64,000 bases of DNA from Candidatus Poribacteria bacterium (lineage in GTDB: Bacteria > Poribacteria > WGA-4E > WGA-3G). Both the position numbers and the translations under genes were made by a program. This document shows positions 35,906 to 44,701 of the stretch, in pieces (the first letter of the stretch is position 1; each line of letters starts with the position of its first letter). The stretch is taken from positions 215,537 through 279,536 of the forward strand of contig JAJEIE010000008.1 in assembly GCA_022827625.1 (NCBI GenBank). The letters are read 5' to 3'. The notes under the pieces are model-generated. The model saw only the letters and a list, made by a program, of their open reading frames with translations, searched no databases and had not been told where the DNA came from.

Positions 35906-36910
35906 TTATTCCGTGACCCCAATGCCGGGGCGTTCTGGTAGTATCAGTTTACCTTTATCAAGCGTTACACCGGTATACGGATCGTTCACAATGAGCAGAT
36001 TGCCGTCCAAGTCGGCATAATCTACGAGTGGGGTTAAGTGCGCAGCAGCAGTGATACCGAGTGAGCTCTCTATCATACAGCCGATCATGACGCTCATACC
36101 GTGTGTGCGTGCAACGTGTATCATCCGGTGTGCCTCAAGCAATCCACCACATTTCACAAGTTTGATGTTGATGCCGTCAACGCACTCAGCAAGCATCGGA
36201 ATATCACTCGCGCGTTTGACGCTTTCATCGGCGATAATTGGTAACTCGGAGTGCTCGCGGACAAATTTGAGTCCAGCCAGATCATGCGGTTTGGTAGGTT
36301 GCTCAATCAATTCCACACCGTATCGAGCAAGTTCACGAATTTTGCGAACCGCTTCTTTCGGTGTCCACGCTGTATTCGCGTCAACATAGATAGGTTTGTC
36401 CGTTACGTTGCGGAGTGCCTGAATTATCTCAATATCGCGAGGTGTTCCGAGTTTGACCTTCAGGATCGGATACGCCTCCTCAGCCTGTTTCGTTTTCGCC
36501 GCCATTATTTCCGGTTCATCCAGTCCGATTGTAAACGATGTGTAGGGCGTTTTATGTGGATTGAGACCCCAGAGCTGATAGAGCGGCACGCCTAATTTTT
36601 TACCGAGCCGATCGTAAAGTGCCATATCAATGGCGGATTTTGCCGCATAATTACCGCCGAGTGTCGCCTCAACCGTCGCCATGACATCGTGGATGGCATC
36701 AAGATCGTCGGGGAGTTCTGGTCCAAGAACCTCCAACGCTACACGCACCGTTTGAACGGTTTCACCGTAAAACCGCGCAGGTGCCGTTTCACCAATACCG
36801 CCATCAATTTCTACAGAAATAACCTGTCGGTATGCGTCTGTCGCACGACGCGCGATCTTGAATGGATGTTGGAGCCGCAAATCCATGATTTGAGAGACAA
36901 TGTGCTGCAT
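35906..36910 (-). CDS. Dipeptide epimerase (L-Ala-D/L-Glu type), enolase superfamily
   Basis: 334 residues of the mandelate racemase/muconate cycloisomerase family. Catalytic Lys in ILKVKLGT, metal ligands in YVDANTAW, ELIEQP and PIIADESV, and a second Lys in INIKLVKCGG. The C-terminal DLDGNLLIVNDPYTG resembles Ala-Glu epimerases of peptidoglycan recycling. Its start is one base after the stop of an amidase gene, which supports that role. The exact dipeptide is not proven. Confidence 0.83.
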   Translation of the reverse strand: MQHIVSQIMDLRLQHPFKIARRATDAYRQVISVEIDGGIGETAPARFYGETVQTVRVALEVLGPELPDDLDAIHDVMATVEATLGGNYAAKSAIDMALYDRLGKKLGVPLYQLWGLNPHKTPYTSFTIGLDEPEIMAAKTKQAEEAYPILKVKLGTPRDIEIIQALRNVTDKPIYVDANTAWTPKEAVRKIRELARYGVELIEQPTKPHDLAGLKFVREHSELPIIADESVKRASDIPMLAECVDGINIKLVKCGGLLEAHRMIHVARTHGMSVMIGCMIESSLGITAAAHLTPLVDYADLDGNLLIVNDPYTGVTLDKGKLILPERPGIGVTE

Positions 36911-36911
36911 A

Positions 36912-39059
36912 TTACTTTTCCTGCATCTGTTCTAAATATGCGATAAAACGCTTCTGTTTTTCCGAATCAACTTCTGTCCCTACCTTTAGAAAAGTCCACG
37001 CGCCAAAGAAGATAGCATGCGCTTCCTGAACAATAGAAGCATTTGGATGATTTAAAGTTCTGATTTCAAGGGTCATTGCCATCTTATTCGTCTGCTGGAT
37101 TTCAGGAGTTGTCCTATCTTGAACAGTCGCAATCGGGGTCTCAAAAGGTGTTCCGCTAAACCGCTCAAGGATTCGCTTCAAAAAGGTCTCTGTTCCCTGA
37201 TTGCCTCGATAGTGTGCTGCAACCAGAGCGGGTTGTCCTTTACGCCACTCTTCGTGATTAACCTGCAAGTAATATCCGTTTCCCTCAATAGCATTCACCA
37301 TCTCTATCCGTTTCTTCAAGGACATTTCTACCCCAGGGGTATAAATATTATAGACTTCTGCCCCTGCAAGTTCCAACATCTGCTGCAAGGTTTTGATGAG
37401 TTGCTTGGTAGCGGGTGCATCGCTTTTTGAATCAAGAACAATGACTGTTGAAGCAAATACGCCATCTGCAATAGGAGAGAGTTCGGATTTGATAACCGTT
37501 GCCTGATTCGGTTGAATCCGAATTGTGTGTTCCTCTGGATAGTGTCCTATCTTAGAGATATGAAGTGTTGTTTCGGTCTGACCAGAGCCTTCCGATGCTG
37601 GATTGGTCATAATGAAAAAGTGTCCCCCAGTGTCTGTAGAAGCAGTTAACCCTGAATCGGTTTGCAATTGCACGTCTTGAAGTGGCTCACCCGAATTAGC
37701 ATTAGAAACGTGTCCTTGGACAATTGCGTTATCGGTGTCTTCAAAGCGGATCGTCAGCGGCAGATGTCTCTCCCTGTAAGAGACTTCTACCGTCGCTGTC
37801 CCCGGCACGTCAGGTGCGTGCAGATAAAATTGCGCTGCGCCACGCTTTGAGAGTTGGCGAGTCTCTGCGAGCACCCCATTTGACGTTCGCGCCGCTATGG
37901 GTTCATCGTCAGCAATCGGCATCCCATCCGCATCGCGTACGGTTGCGGAGATGCCGACGTAACTTTTCCCATCAGCAGGGAGCGTCTGTGTCCACGCGCT
38001 AAGTTGTATCTGCGCTGCCGGTGGTGCGACTTTAAACCAGTGCGGAACAGGTAGGCTGTAATTCCCGTAGTAGTTCACCAGTTCCGTATGGACGAAATGG
38101 ACACCGTTTGGAAGGGGTTCTTCAATAGCAACCGTAATCAGATCTGTCTGGCGATCGTAGCGATGCGGAACAAGCACATTATCAATTTTGACTCGGATGG
38201 TGTCCGTAAAAACCTGCTGACGCTTCAACATCCACGCACCGCGTTCATGCAGACCATCTTTAACCCGAATTTGGAGGCGTGGGGTTTTTGTTTCAACGAC
38301 AGATTCATGCTCTGGATTTACTAAAACGCCCTTCGGAAATCCACCCTCAACATAACGGGCAAGACCACGAAAGTAGCCGTCCGCCTCCTTCCTGAGGTAG
38401 CTGTCATCCCGTAGCCGTGCCTCTTCCTCAGGGTTCGAGAGAAAAGATGCCTCGCATAAGACAGCTGGACATCTGGTTCGCCGCAAGACCCCGAAGCCTG
38501 AAGCGGCTACTAATTTGTCCGAATAAAGTCCCGATGCTGGGGAGGTAGACAACTGGAGCGCGTCCGAAACGCCTTGTTGGATATATCGGGCGAGATCAAG
38601 GCTGTGGCGTGCGTCATCCGCATCGCCGTGATACCAGGTAGAGGTGTAATTAACCGTGGGGTTATCAATGCCGTTGTGGTGCAGCGAGATGAAGAAATCC
38701 GCACCACTTTCATTCGCAATCTGACTCCGCATTGGCAGGCTCACATAAGAATCATCGACCCGCGTCATGATAACAGTGACACCGGCTTTTTGTAATATCT
38801 CACGTAGGTAGAGAGCCACCTGCAGATTAACTTCAGCCTCACGGAGTCCTGTTGGACCTCGTTTGTAATCTCGGATATGCCCCTGCCCGCCGTGTCCTGG
38901 GTCCAGACAAATCTTGAAGCCTGTGAGATGTCGGGCATGTGGCGGGAACTCGGTGTGAGGCGGTAGCTGCGGTTCGGTAATTTCTTGGTGGCGGGAACAA
39001 CCAACAAATAGGAGAAAAACTGCGGAGATCAGGAAAACTTTACAAAAGAGACGCATCAT
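36912..39059 (-). CDS. N-acetylmuramoyl-L-alanine amidase lipoprotein with extra domains
   Basis: 715 residues from the ATG at 39059, directly before a lipoprotein signal (LFCKVFLISAVFLLFVGC). Amidase_3 domain first: CLDPGHGG (zinc His), GLREAEVN (zinc Glu), ISLHHNG (zinc His) and LCEASFLSNPEEEARL. Then an Ig-like region, a carboxypeptidase-regulatory-like domain (GHVSNANSGEPLQDVQL) and a C-terminal part that looks like a second, degenerate amidase. It cuts the MurNAc to L-Ala bond in peptidoglycan. The next gene is the dipeptide epimerase. Confidence 0.82.
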   Translation of the reverse strand: MMRLFCKVFLISAVFLLFVGCSRHQEITEPQLPPHTEFPPHARHLTGFKICLDPGHGGQGHIRDYKRGPTGLREAEVNLQVALYLREILQKAGVTVIMTRVDDSYVSLPMRSQIANESGADFFISLHHNGIDNPTVNYTSTWYHGDADDARHSLDLARYIQQGVSDALQLSTSPASGLYSDKLVAASGFGVLRRTRCPAVLCEASFLSNPEEEARLRDDSYLRKEADGYFRGLARYVEGGFPKGVLVNPEHESVVETKTPRLQIRVKDGLHERGAWMLKRQQVFTDTIRVKIDNVLVPHRYDRQTDLITVAIEEPLPNGVHFVHTELVNYYGNYSLPVPHWFKVAPPAAQIQLSAWTQTLPADGKSYVGISATVRDADGMPIADDEPIAARTSNGVLAETRQLSKRGAAQFYLHAPDVPGTATVEVSYRERHLPLTIRFEDTDNAIVQGHVSNANSGEPLQDVQLQTDSGLTASTDTGGHFFIMTNPASEGSGQTETTLHISKIGHYPEEHTIRIQPNQATVIKSELSPIADGVFASTVIVLDSKSDAPATKQLIKTLQQMLELAGAEVYNIYTPGVEMSLKKRIEMVNAIEGNGYYLQVNHEEWRKGQPALVAAHYRGNQGTETFLKRILERFSGTPFETPIATVQDRTTPEIQQTNKMAMTLEIRTLNHPNASIVQEAHAIFFGAWTFLKVGTEVDSEKQKRFIAYLEQMQEK

Positions 39060-39069
39060 GGGTACTGAG

Positions 39070-39214
39070 GTGTTGGTTCTCGGTTGTTGATTGTTGGTTA
39101 AGGGGTGCTTTTGTAACAATTTTCACAGATTTGGAGTAATCCAAGAAGCCGTGAATTGTTACAGGATGCCTCTTTAACTAATAACTTATAACCAACAACC
39201 ATTAACCAATAATC
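39070..39214. repeat. MITE-like compound repeat, copy 2
   Basis: Nearly symmetrical. Outer arms are GGTTGTTGATTGTTGGTTAA and ACCAACAACCATTAACC; inner arms are GTAACAATT and AATTGTTAC; the core is TGGAGTAATCCAAGAAG. The arms are built of heptamer-like units. Confidence 0.75.
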
Positions 39215-39222
39215 TTGTGTGC

Positions 39223-39675
39223 CTATAAGTCGTGTCTATCTCGGAAAGGTGCACCGCGTCGGCGGGATCGGGGCCGACCGAGGATTTCTCGGAGAATGAT
39301 CCCTTGACGAAACGTACTCGGTGACAAATCCAGCAGTCCCGTAGCAGGGACAGAGCGTATCCCTCCTGGAGATCGGACAGGCACGGGAGGCGGTTGTGGT
39401 TGCGGTGCTTCAACGGGTTCTTGGACAGCGACAGGCTCTGGTTCCTCAGCGGCTGGTGGTTCTTCTACCTCGTCCGGCTGAAGTATCATGTTTTCCAGTT
39501 CCGTCTCAAACGGAAAATTTTCCATAAAAGGCGGTGGTGCCACATCGCCCTCTGGCGCAGCATTCTCCTCAGCTGTTCTTTCCACGTTCCCTTGCGTTCT
39601 GCGCCGACGATTGCCTAAGACAAACGTCAAAATCACGATAAGCAAAGGGATGAGCATCTGGATGATATTTTCCAT
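39223..39675 (-). CDS. Single-pass membrane protein with Pro/Glu-rich linker
   Basis: 150 residues. An N-terminal helix (IIQMLIPLLIVILTFVLG) is followed by an Arg cluster. The middle is Pro/Glu-rich (about 70-108). A basic C-terminus holds STFRQGIILREILGRPRSRR. Not recognised. It is the last gene after the nfeD-floA cluster and may be a partner of the flotillin-like proteins (inference from position). Confidence 0.65.
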   Translation of the reverse strand: MENIIQMLIPLLIVILTFVLGNRRRRTQGNVERTAEENAAPEGDVAPPPFMENFPFETELENMILQPDEVEEPPAAEEPEPVAVQEPVEAPQPQPPPVPVRSPGGIRSVPATGLLDLSPSTFRQGIILREILGRPRSRRRGAPFRDRHDL

Positions 39676-39688
39676 CGAATTCCTCCTT

Positions 39689-39716
39689 GAGTCGGGATTT
39701 GGAAATCCCTCCTACA
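39689..39716 (+). repeat. Palindromic ~27-bp repeat, copy 4
   Basis: GAGTCGGGATTTGGAAATCC followed by CTCCTACA, between the second flotillin gene and the small membrane protein gene, just upstream of the latter's ribosome site. Confidence 0.75.
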
Positions 39717-39735
39717 AGACGCTGTGGTCATCAAG

Positions 39736-40767
39736 CTATGACAGTCCAAGGGAGTGCGCGGAGCGTGTCGTATCTATCTCCTGCGTGCCACCCGGTGATG
39801 CGATAGATTGACGCATTTCCGTATCCGCAAGGATATTACGGAGTGTGTAATAGTCCATAACACTCATTTGCTGCGAATCAAAGGAGTCAGCGATAGAGCG
39901 CGGAATTTCTGCCTCTGCCTCAATCAGTCCAATCGTCATTTCTTCAACGAGTGCTTTATTTTCTTCCTCTTCCGCCTCAGCGCGAGCACGGCGTTCTTCC
40001 GCTTTTGCGCGTGCGATCTTGAGTTCCGCCTGTGCTTGGTCGGTCTGTAATTTAGCACCGACGTTTTCACCAACGTTTATATCAGCGATATCAATGGAGA
40101 GGATTTCAAAGGCAGTACCTGCCGACAAACCTTTCGCGAGGACTGTTTCCGAGATGAGGACGGGGTTTTCCAAAACCTCTTTGTGGCTTGCAGCAGAACC
40201 GATCGTTGTAATAATCCCTTCTCCGACTCTGGCGCGGATAGTGTCTTCAGTCGCACCACCGACCAACCGATCGATGTCAGCTCTGACTGTAACACGTGCC
40301 TTAACAATCAACTGGATGCCGTCGCGCGCCACAGCAGTGATGCCGCCATTGGCATCGCTTCTCTCAGGGATGTCAATAATCTCTGGGGTGACACTGACCT
40401 GAACGGCTTGCAAAACGTCACGTCCCGCGAGATCAATCGCCGCAGCCTGTGCGAAACCGAGGTCAATGTTGGCTTTATCTGCAGCGATGAGCGCCGCGAC
40501 GACGCTACTGACGCGCCCGCCAGCGAGATAGTGCGCTTCGAGGTCATCAAGAGAGAGTGTTAGCCCCGCCTTGGTTGCGTTAATCTGCGGTTCGACGATT
40601 GAAGCCGGTGGTACCCGCCGCAATCGCATCGCAACGAGATCAAAAATACCGACCTTGACGCCCGCCGCAATCGCAGTAATCCACAAACCGATTGGAACAA
40701 GCCAGGAAATAATAATTATGAACAGAATCAGCAGAACAGCAATAATTGCAATCATTGTTGGTGCCAT
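39736..40767 (-). CDS. floA: Flotillin-like FloA (copy 1)
   Basis: 343 residues, close to FloA length (about 330). N-terminal hairpin membrane segment ([20 protein letters not shown]), then an SPFH-like region ([36 protein letters not shown]) and the C-terminal helical Ala/Glu-rich stretch ([20 protein letters not shown]). FloA builds membrane microdomains. A second copy is directly upstream, and two NfeD genes precede that. Confidence 0.9.
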   Translation of the reverse strand: MAPTMIAIIAVLLILFIIIISWLVPIGLWITAIAAGVKVGIFDLVAMRLRRVPPASIVEPQINATKAGLTLSLDDLEAHYLAGGRVSSVVAALIAADKANIDLGFAQAAAIDLAGRDVLQAVQVSVTPEIIDIPERSDANGGITAVARDGIQLIVKARVTVRADIDRLVGGATEDTIRARVGEGIITTIGSAASHKEVLENPVLISETVLAKGLSAGTAFEILSIDIADINVGENVGAKLQTDQAQAELKIARAKAEERRARAEAEEEENKALVEEMTIGLIEAEAEIPRSIADSFDSQQMSVMDYYTLRNILADTEMRQSIASPGGTQEIDTTRSAHSLGLS

Positions 40768-40825
40768 GTTTACGCTTCTCCATTTTTTTCTATAAAATAA
40801 AGACTGTCAACGCCTAAAAGTTAAG

Positions 40826-41722
40826 TTATTGCTCCGTAACATTCAAGTTGCCTTCACGGAAAGCACTGGCGAGTGCGCGCGGGACCTGTGCCTCCGCTTC
40901 AACGACTTGGGCGCGCTTCTGTTGGACATTGGCAGTCATTTCCTGTTTTCGGGCGACCGCCATCGCTCGTCGTTCTTCCGCCTTTGCCTGCGCGACAACC
41001 AAGTCGGCTTCCGCTTGTTCTGCTTGGAGTTCCGCACCGATGTTTTTACCAACGTTAACATCAGCGATATCAATAGAAAGGATTTCAAAAGCAGTACCGG
41101 CATCAAGACCGCGGTCAAGCACTGTTTTCGTGATGATATCCGGATTTTCGAGTACATCTTCATAGGTCTCAGAAGCACCGATTGCGCTGATGATACCTTC
41201 ACCGACGCGCGCGATGATTGTCTCTTCACCTGCACCCCCGACGAGTCGATTGATGTTGGTTCGCACTGTGATACGGACAGTCGTTATTAACTCCACACCG
41301 TCCAAGGCAAGCGCACTGATGCGCGGCGTCGTAATCACGCGTGGGTTAACGCTGACCTGAACGGCTTCAAACACATCACGTCCAGCCAAGTCGATAGCAG
41401 AAGAGCGTTGAAAAGAGAGTTCAATTCTCGCTTTATCTGCCGCGATGAGCGCGCTAACGACATTAAGGACGTTACCCCCAGCAAGGTAATGCGCCTCTAA
41501 CTCAGCAGTGGCTACTTTTAACCCTGCCTTATGCGCGCTGATGAGTCCCTTGACAATAATATTCGGATTGACTCGCCTTAAGCGCATCCCAATCAGATCG
41601 ATAATCCGAAGTGGAACGCCTGCGGCGACAGCCGCTATCCAGAGTCCAATAGGGACGAACCAGAAGAACGCGATGACAAAAATTAGGACAACAAGGGCAA
41701 TTCCCCCCGTAAAAACATCCAT
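40826..41722 (-). CDS. floA: Flotillin-like FloA (copy 2, shorter)
   Basis: 298 residues, paralogue of the next gene. Same layout, with [45 protein letters not shown] and a helical C-terminus ending NLNVTEQ. It lacks about 35 residues of the usual C-terminal region. The two copies differ along the whole length, so this is not a recent duplication. Confidence 0.88.
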   Translation of the reverse strand: MDVFTGGIALVVLIFVIAFFWFVPIGLWIAAVAAGVPLRIIDLIGMRLRRVNPNIIVKGLISAHKAGLKVATAELEAHYLAGGNVLNVVSALIAADKARIELSFQRSSAIDLAGRDVFEAVQVSVNPRVITTPRISALALDGVELITTVRITVRTNINRLVGGAGEETIIARVGEGIISAIGASETYEDVLENPDIITKTVLDRGLDAGTAFEILSIDIADVNVGKNIGAELQAEQAEADLVVAQAKAEERRAMAVARKQEMTANVQQKRAQVVEAEAQVPRALASAFREGNLNVTEQ

Positions 41723-41743
41723 TATTTCTCTCCTACAAATAGT

Positions 41744-41902
41744 TGTCAGTTTTCAGTTATCGGTTTTCAGTAACGCTATTCTGGGTTGTGAGTTAAGAGC
41801 CACTTCTCTAACAAACCCAACTTGGGATACTCCAAGAAGTATCAAATTGTTACAGACACACTTTTTAACCAATAACTTATAACTTACAACCAATAACCAT
41901 TC
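41744..41902. repeat. MITE-like compound repeat, copy 3
   Basis: It holds GTTGTCAGTTTTCAGTTATC and GGTTGTGAGTTAAGAGCCAC on the left, the core CTTGGGATACTCCAAGAAG, AATTGTTACAGA, and right arms TTTTTAACCAATAACTTATA and ACAACCAATAACC. Confidence 0.7.
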
Positions 41903-42384
41903 TATTGTAAACTACGAACCACAACACGACTACCTTCGACGAAAATCACTTCAATCTCAGTTTCTGGCGGCACAAATTCGCCTTGCGTGACAATATCGAC
42001 GCGGTGTCCGCCGATCAATGCCGCACCAGCCGGTCTCAAAGGGGTGATCGTCCGCCCAGATTTCCCGACCAGATCCACCAATTCGGAGGGCGGTGCCTGA
42101 AAGCCAATTTCTTTATTTTCGGTAGCACTCAAAATGAAGGCTTTGCCAGCAGGCGTTGAACGCATCACAGAGAGTGCTATGATTGCCAATGGAATAACCG
42201 CCACAAGCGTTATGCCCGTATAAGTCAGGGCGGCCTGAAATCCGAACTTCCACCATGCAACCCCGATACCTATCACCACCAGCAAGCAACCCGGCACGCC
42301 AGCAGCCCCGAACCCCGGAAGAATCAGTAATTCAATAAATACCAGTAGAATCCCAAGACCGATGAGGAATATTAGAAACCACAT
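41902..42384 (-). CDS. Short NfeD-family membrane protein
   Basis: 160 residues from the ATG at 42384 with AGGG 8 nt upstream; the longer open frame to 42477 would overlap the previous gene. Membrane helices (MWFLIFLIGLGILLVFIELL, LLVVIGIGVAWWKFG) and a C-terminal OB-like NfeD domain (LVGKSGRTITPLRPAGAAL, EVIFVEGSRVVVRSL). NfeD proteins pair with flotillins, as here. Confidence 0.83.
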   Translation of the reverse strand: MWFLIFLIGLGILLVFIELLILPGFGAAGVPGCLLVVIGIGVAWWKFGFQAALTYTGITLVAVIPLAIIALSVMRSTPAGKAFILSATENKEIGFQAPPSELVDLVGKSGRTITPLRPAGAALIGGHRVDIVTQGEFVPPETEIEVIFVEGSRVVVRSLQ

Positions 42385-42463
42385 AGTTTTTACCCTACAC
42401 TGTAAAGTGCCTACGATACATCGCAGGCTGTCCTGATAGGATCCACCAACAAAACAGATAGCA

Positions 42464-43975
42464 TTAGGAATCTTCAACCGCTTCTACAAAGACCTTAGAA
42501 CCTTCCACCTCTATCACTTTAATGTTGCTGTTTTGGGGAATAAAATCGCCAGTCGTGACGACGTCCACCCGCTGATTAGCGATTCTTGCTGTCCCAGCAG
42601 GACGCAAGGGTGTCAGCGCAGTGCCAGATTGTCCGAGATAGTCCTGAAAATTCTCAAGACTGGAGGCGTGATACCCCATCTCTGTGTCCATCACTGTTGA
42701 CAGCGCAAATCTTCGGAAAAGTTGGGTTTCAGGGAGATACAGGAAAGCAAGGATAATCATGCCTGCACTTAAAATCACGGATACTGAAAGCCATAGGACT
42801 GCCGTCCGAAAGTCGTAAGCTTTGTCGAAAACGAAGAAAACGCTCCCTAACATAAGTGTGATGCCCAAAACCCCGGCGATACCGAAACCCGGGATGACGA
42901 AAATTTCCAAGGCGATGAGTCCAACGCCGATAAGGAAGAGTAGGAATGCCCATTCAGCCCCAATCTTGGTCAGCATGTGTCCGCCGAAAAACAGTCCAAC
43001 ACACAGAAGTCCGATGAATCCAGGAACCCCGAAACCGGGGGTGCGAATCTCTATAAAGATACCGAGAATACCCAACGAAAGTAGGAGTGAACTGATGACA
43101 GGGTTTGTGAGAAAGAAAACGATCCTATCTGCCAAAGTTGCCTCAACTTCAACGACGCGGGCACCTGCGAGTCTTTTCAGCGGCGTTACTTCCGTAAAAC
43201 CGTCCTCGCGTTGCCGTCTCGCGATACCGTCCTCAGTAAGGGGCAGCTTGGTTCCAGCGACATCAACAATTTGATATTGTGCTAAGAGTTCTGTGAGGGT
43301 CTCGGCTTGTGCGTCTGCGAAATCGTATTCGAGTGCTTGTTTAGTAGAGAGCGTGAGGAGTTTGCCTTGGGCACAGAGGATTTCCATCTGTTCACCGTCT
43401 TCTTCCCGTGTGATGTATTCTTCAGGCAGGAGCTTGACGATCTGTCCATCTGAGAGCTTGACGAGAACGAGTTCTTTATCTACCATGGCTTCAGCGATAT
43501 CGGGATTCCGATTTTCCCGCTCAGCAGTTGCTCGAATAGTGCCTTGAATATAAGAGATAGCTTTTTCACCGACCTCCTGTCCTTGAATATCAACAGGTGC
43601 CGAATCGCCAATTGTTCCGCCTGAAGTCATCACAATCTGATTACACGCGATAGAAATCATGGCACCTGCAGAAATAGCCTGTCGATTGACAAAAGCGATC
43701 GTCGGTACCTGCGTATTTTGAATGGATCGGATGATATTCACAGCAGAATCCACTCTACCGCCAGGCGTATCTACATCAAAGACAATCGCATCGGCACCGG
43801 CAGCCTCGGCGACCTTAATGCCGTCACTGATATAGGTGCCGAGTCCGCTTCCAATTTCGTTCCGAATATCAACCACGTAAACGAGCGCGTCGTCTTGAGC
43901 AGGCAGCTCGCCTCTCATGAAGAGGCACCCGATTAAAAGGAGCACACATCCTATAAGAACCGTTTCGCGTCTCAT
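42464..43975 (-). CDS. nfeD: Long NfeD: ClpP-class protease plus membrane and OB domains
   Basis: 503 residues. Signal peptide, then a ClpP-like serine protease domain (VFDVDTPGGRVDSAV; catalytic Ser in NRQAISAGAMIS; GGTIGDSAPV), several helices (about 280-425) and a C-terminal OB domain (YLGQSGTALTPLRPAGTARI). It is thought to cut membrane proteins together with flotillin/stomatin partners. A promoter is at 44056-44085. Confidence 0.88.
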   Translation of the reverse strand: MRRETVLIGCVLLLIGCLFMRGELPAQDDALVYVVDIRNEIGSGLGTYISDGIKVAEAAGADAIVFDVDTPGGRVDSAVNIIRSIQNTQVPTIAFVNRQAISAGAMISIACNQIVMTSGGTIGDSAPVDIQGQEVGEKAISYIQGTIRATAERENRNPDIAEAMVDKELVLVKLSDGQIVKLLPEEYITREEDGEQMEILCAQGKLLTLSTKQALEYDFADAQAETLTELLAQYQIVDVAGTKLPLTEDGIARRQREDGFTEVTPLKRLAGARVVEVEATLADRIVFFLTNPVISSLLLSLGILGIFIEIRTPGFGVPGFIGLLCVGLFFGGHMLTKIGAEWAFLLFLIGVGLIALEIFVIPGFGIAGVLGITLMLGSVFFVFDKAYDFRTAVLWLSVSVILSAGMIILAFLYLPETQLFRRFALSTVMDTEMGYHASSLENFQDYLGQSGTALTPLRPAGTARIANQRVDVVTTGDFIPQNSNIKVIEVEGSKVFVEAVEDS

Positions 43976-44055
43976 AATTAACTCCTTATTCCTACCTTTG
44001 TTGGGATTGCCGATTTTATATTTTTTGACCCTGGTATGTTTTTGGTACTACAACA

Positions 44056-44085
44056 ATTATATCTTAAGATGTCCCTGTACGTCAA
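44056..44085 (-). promoter_or_regulatory. Promoter for the nfeD-floA operon
   Basis: On the minus strand: TTGACG (44085-44080), 18-nt spacer, TATAAT (44061-44056), about 80 bp upstream of the nfeD ATG. Confidence 0.6.
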
Positions 44086-44098
44086 GATGTATTGTAAT

Positions 44099-44665
44099 TT
44101 AGTCATTAGACGCGAATTCTTCTTGAATCCACGCGTGTAGGACATGGTTCAGAATCAGATGGACATCCTCTACGGGTCCATAACGGTCACTATCCACAAC
44201 AACATTGACGTCACAAATCGCTGCTAACTTACCGCCGCCGAACCCACTCCATCCGATCGTTTTGCAGCCGATGGCTTTGGCGTGTCGCATCGCACGGAGG
44301 ACGTTTTCCGAATTGCCACTGGCACTGATGCCGATAACGAGGTCCTCTGGGTTGACAAGATTCTTCAATTGTTCTACGAAAACATCTTCGTAAGAGACAT
44401 CGTTGGACCAAGCGGTCATTGTGGCGACGTTATCGGTTAGACTGATGACCCGAAAACGGGGTCTGCCTGGGACGCTTGTGCCTTTCCCTAAGTCACAAGC
44501 GATGTGTGAGGCGGTAGAGGCACTTCCTCCGTTGCCAATCACGAAAATTTGTTTTTCAGCGTGATACGCCTCCATAATAGCATCTATGGAACGTCGGACA
44601 TCCGCTAAGGCGAGTCGAGCCAAAACGTCTTGAAGATGTGAAATATAATTTTGGATTCTTTCCAT
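44099..44665 (-). CDS. gmhA: SIS-domain phosphosugar isomerase, GmhA-like
   Basis: 188 residues. SIS motifs IFVIGNGGSASTASHIACDL and LVIGISASGNSENVLRAM, with EDVHLILNHVLH at the end, as in sedoheptulose-7-phosphate isomerase of heptose synthesis. It follows a ROK kinase and an FGGY kinase on the same strand, so a catabolic phosphosugar role is also possible. Confidence 0.8.
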   Translation of the reverse strand: MERIQNYISHLQDVLARLALADVRRSIDAIMEAYHAEKQIFVIGNGGSASTASHIACDLGKGTSVPGRPRFRVISLTDNVATMTAWSNDVSYEDVFVEQLKNLVNPEDLVIGISASGNSENVLRAMRHAKAIGCKTIGWSGFGGGKLAAICDVNVVVDSDRYGPVEDVHLILNHVLHAWIQEEFASND

Positions 44666-44701
44666 TTTGGATTTCTGGTTTCCTTCCCAAATAGAGATTT
44701 G

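Noticed and set aside
40829..41290. 153-residue open frame antisense to floA
   Set aside because: Shadow of the Ala/Glu-rich flotillin coding strand.
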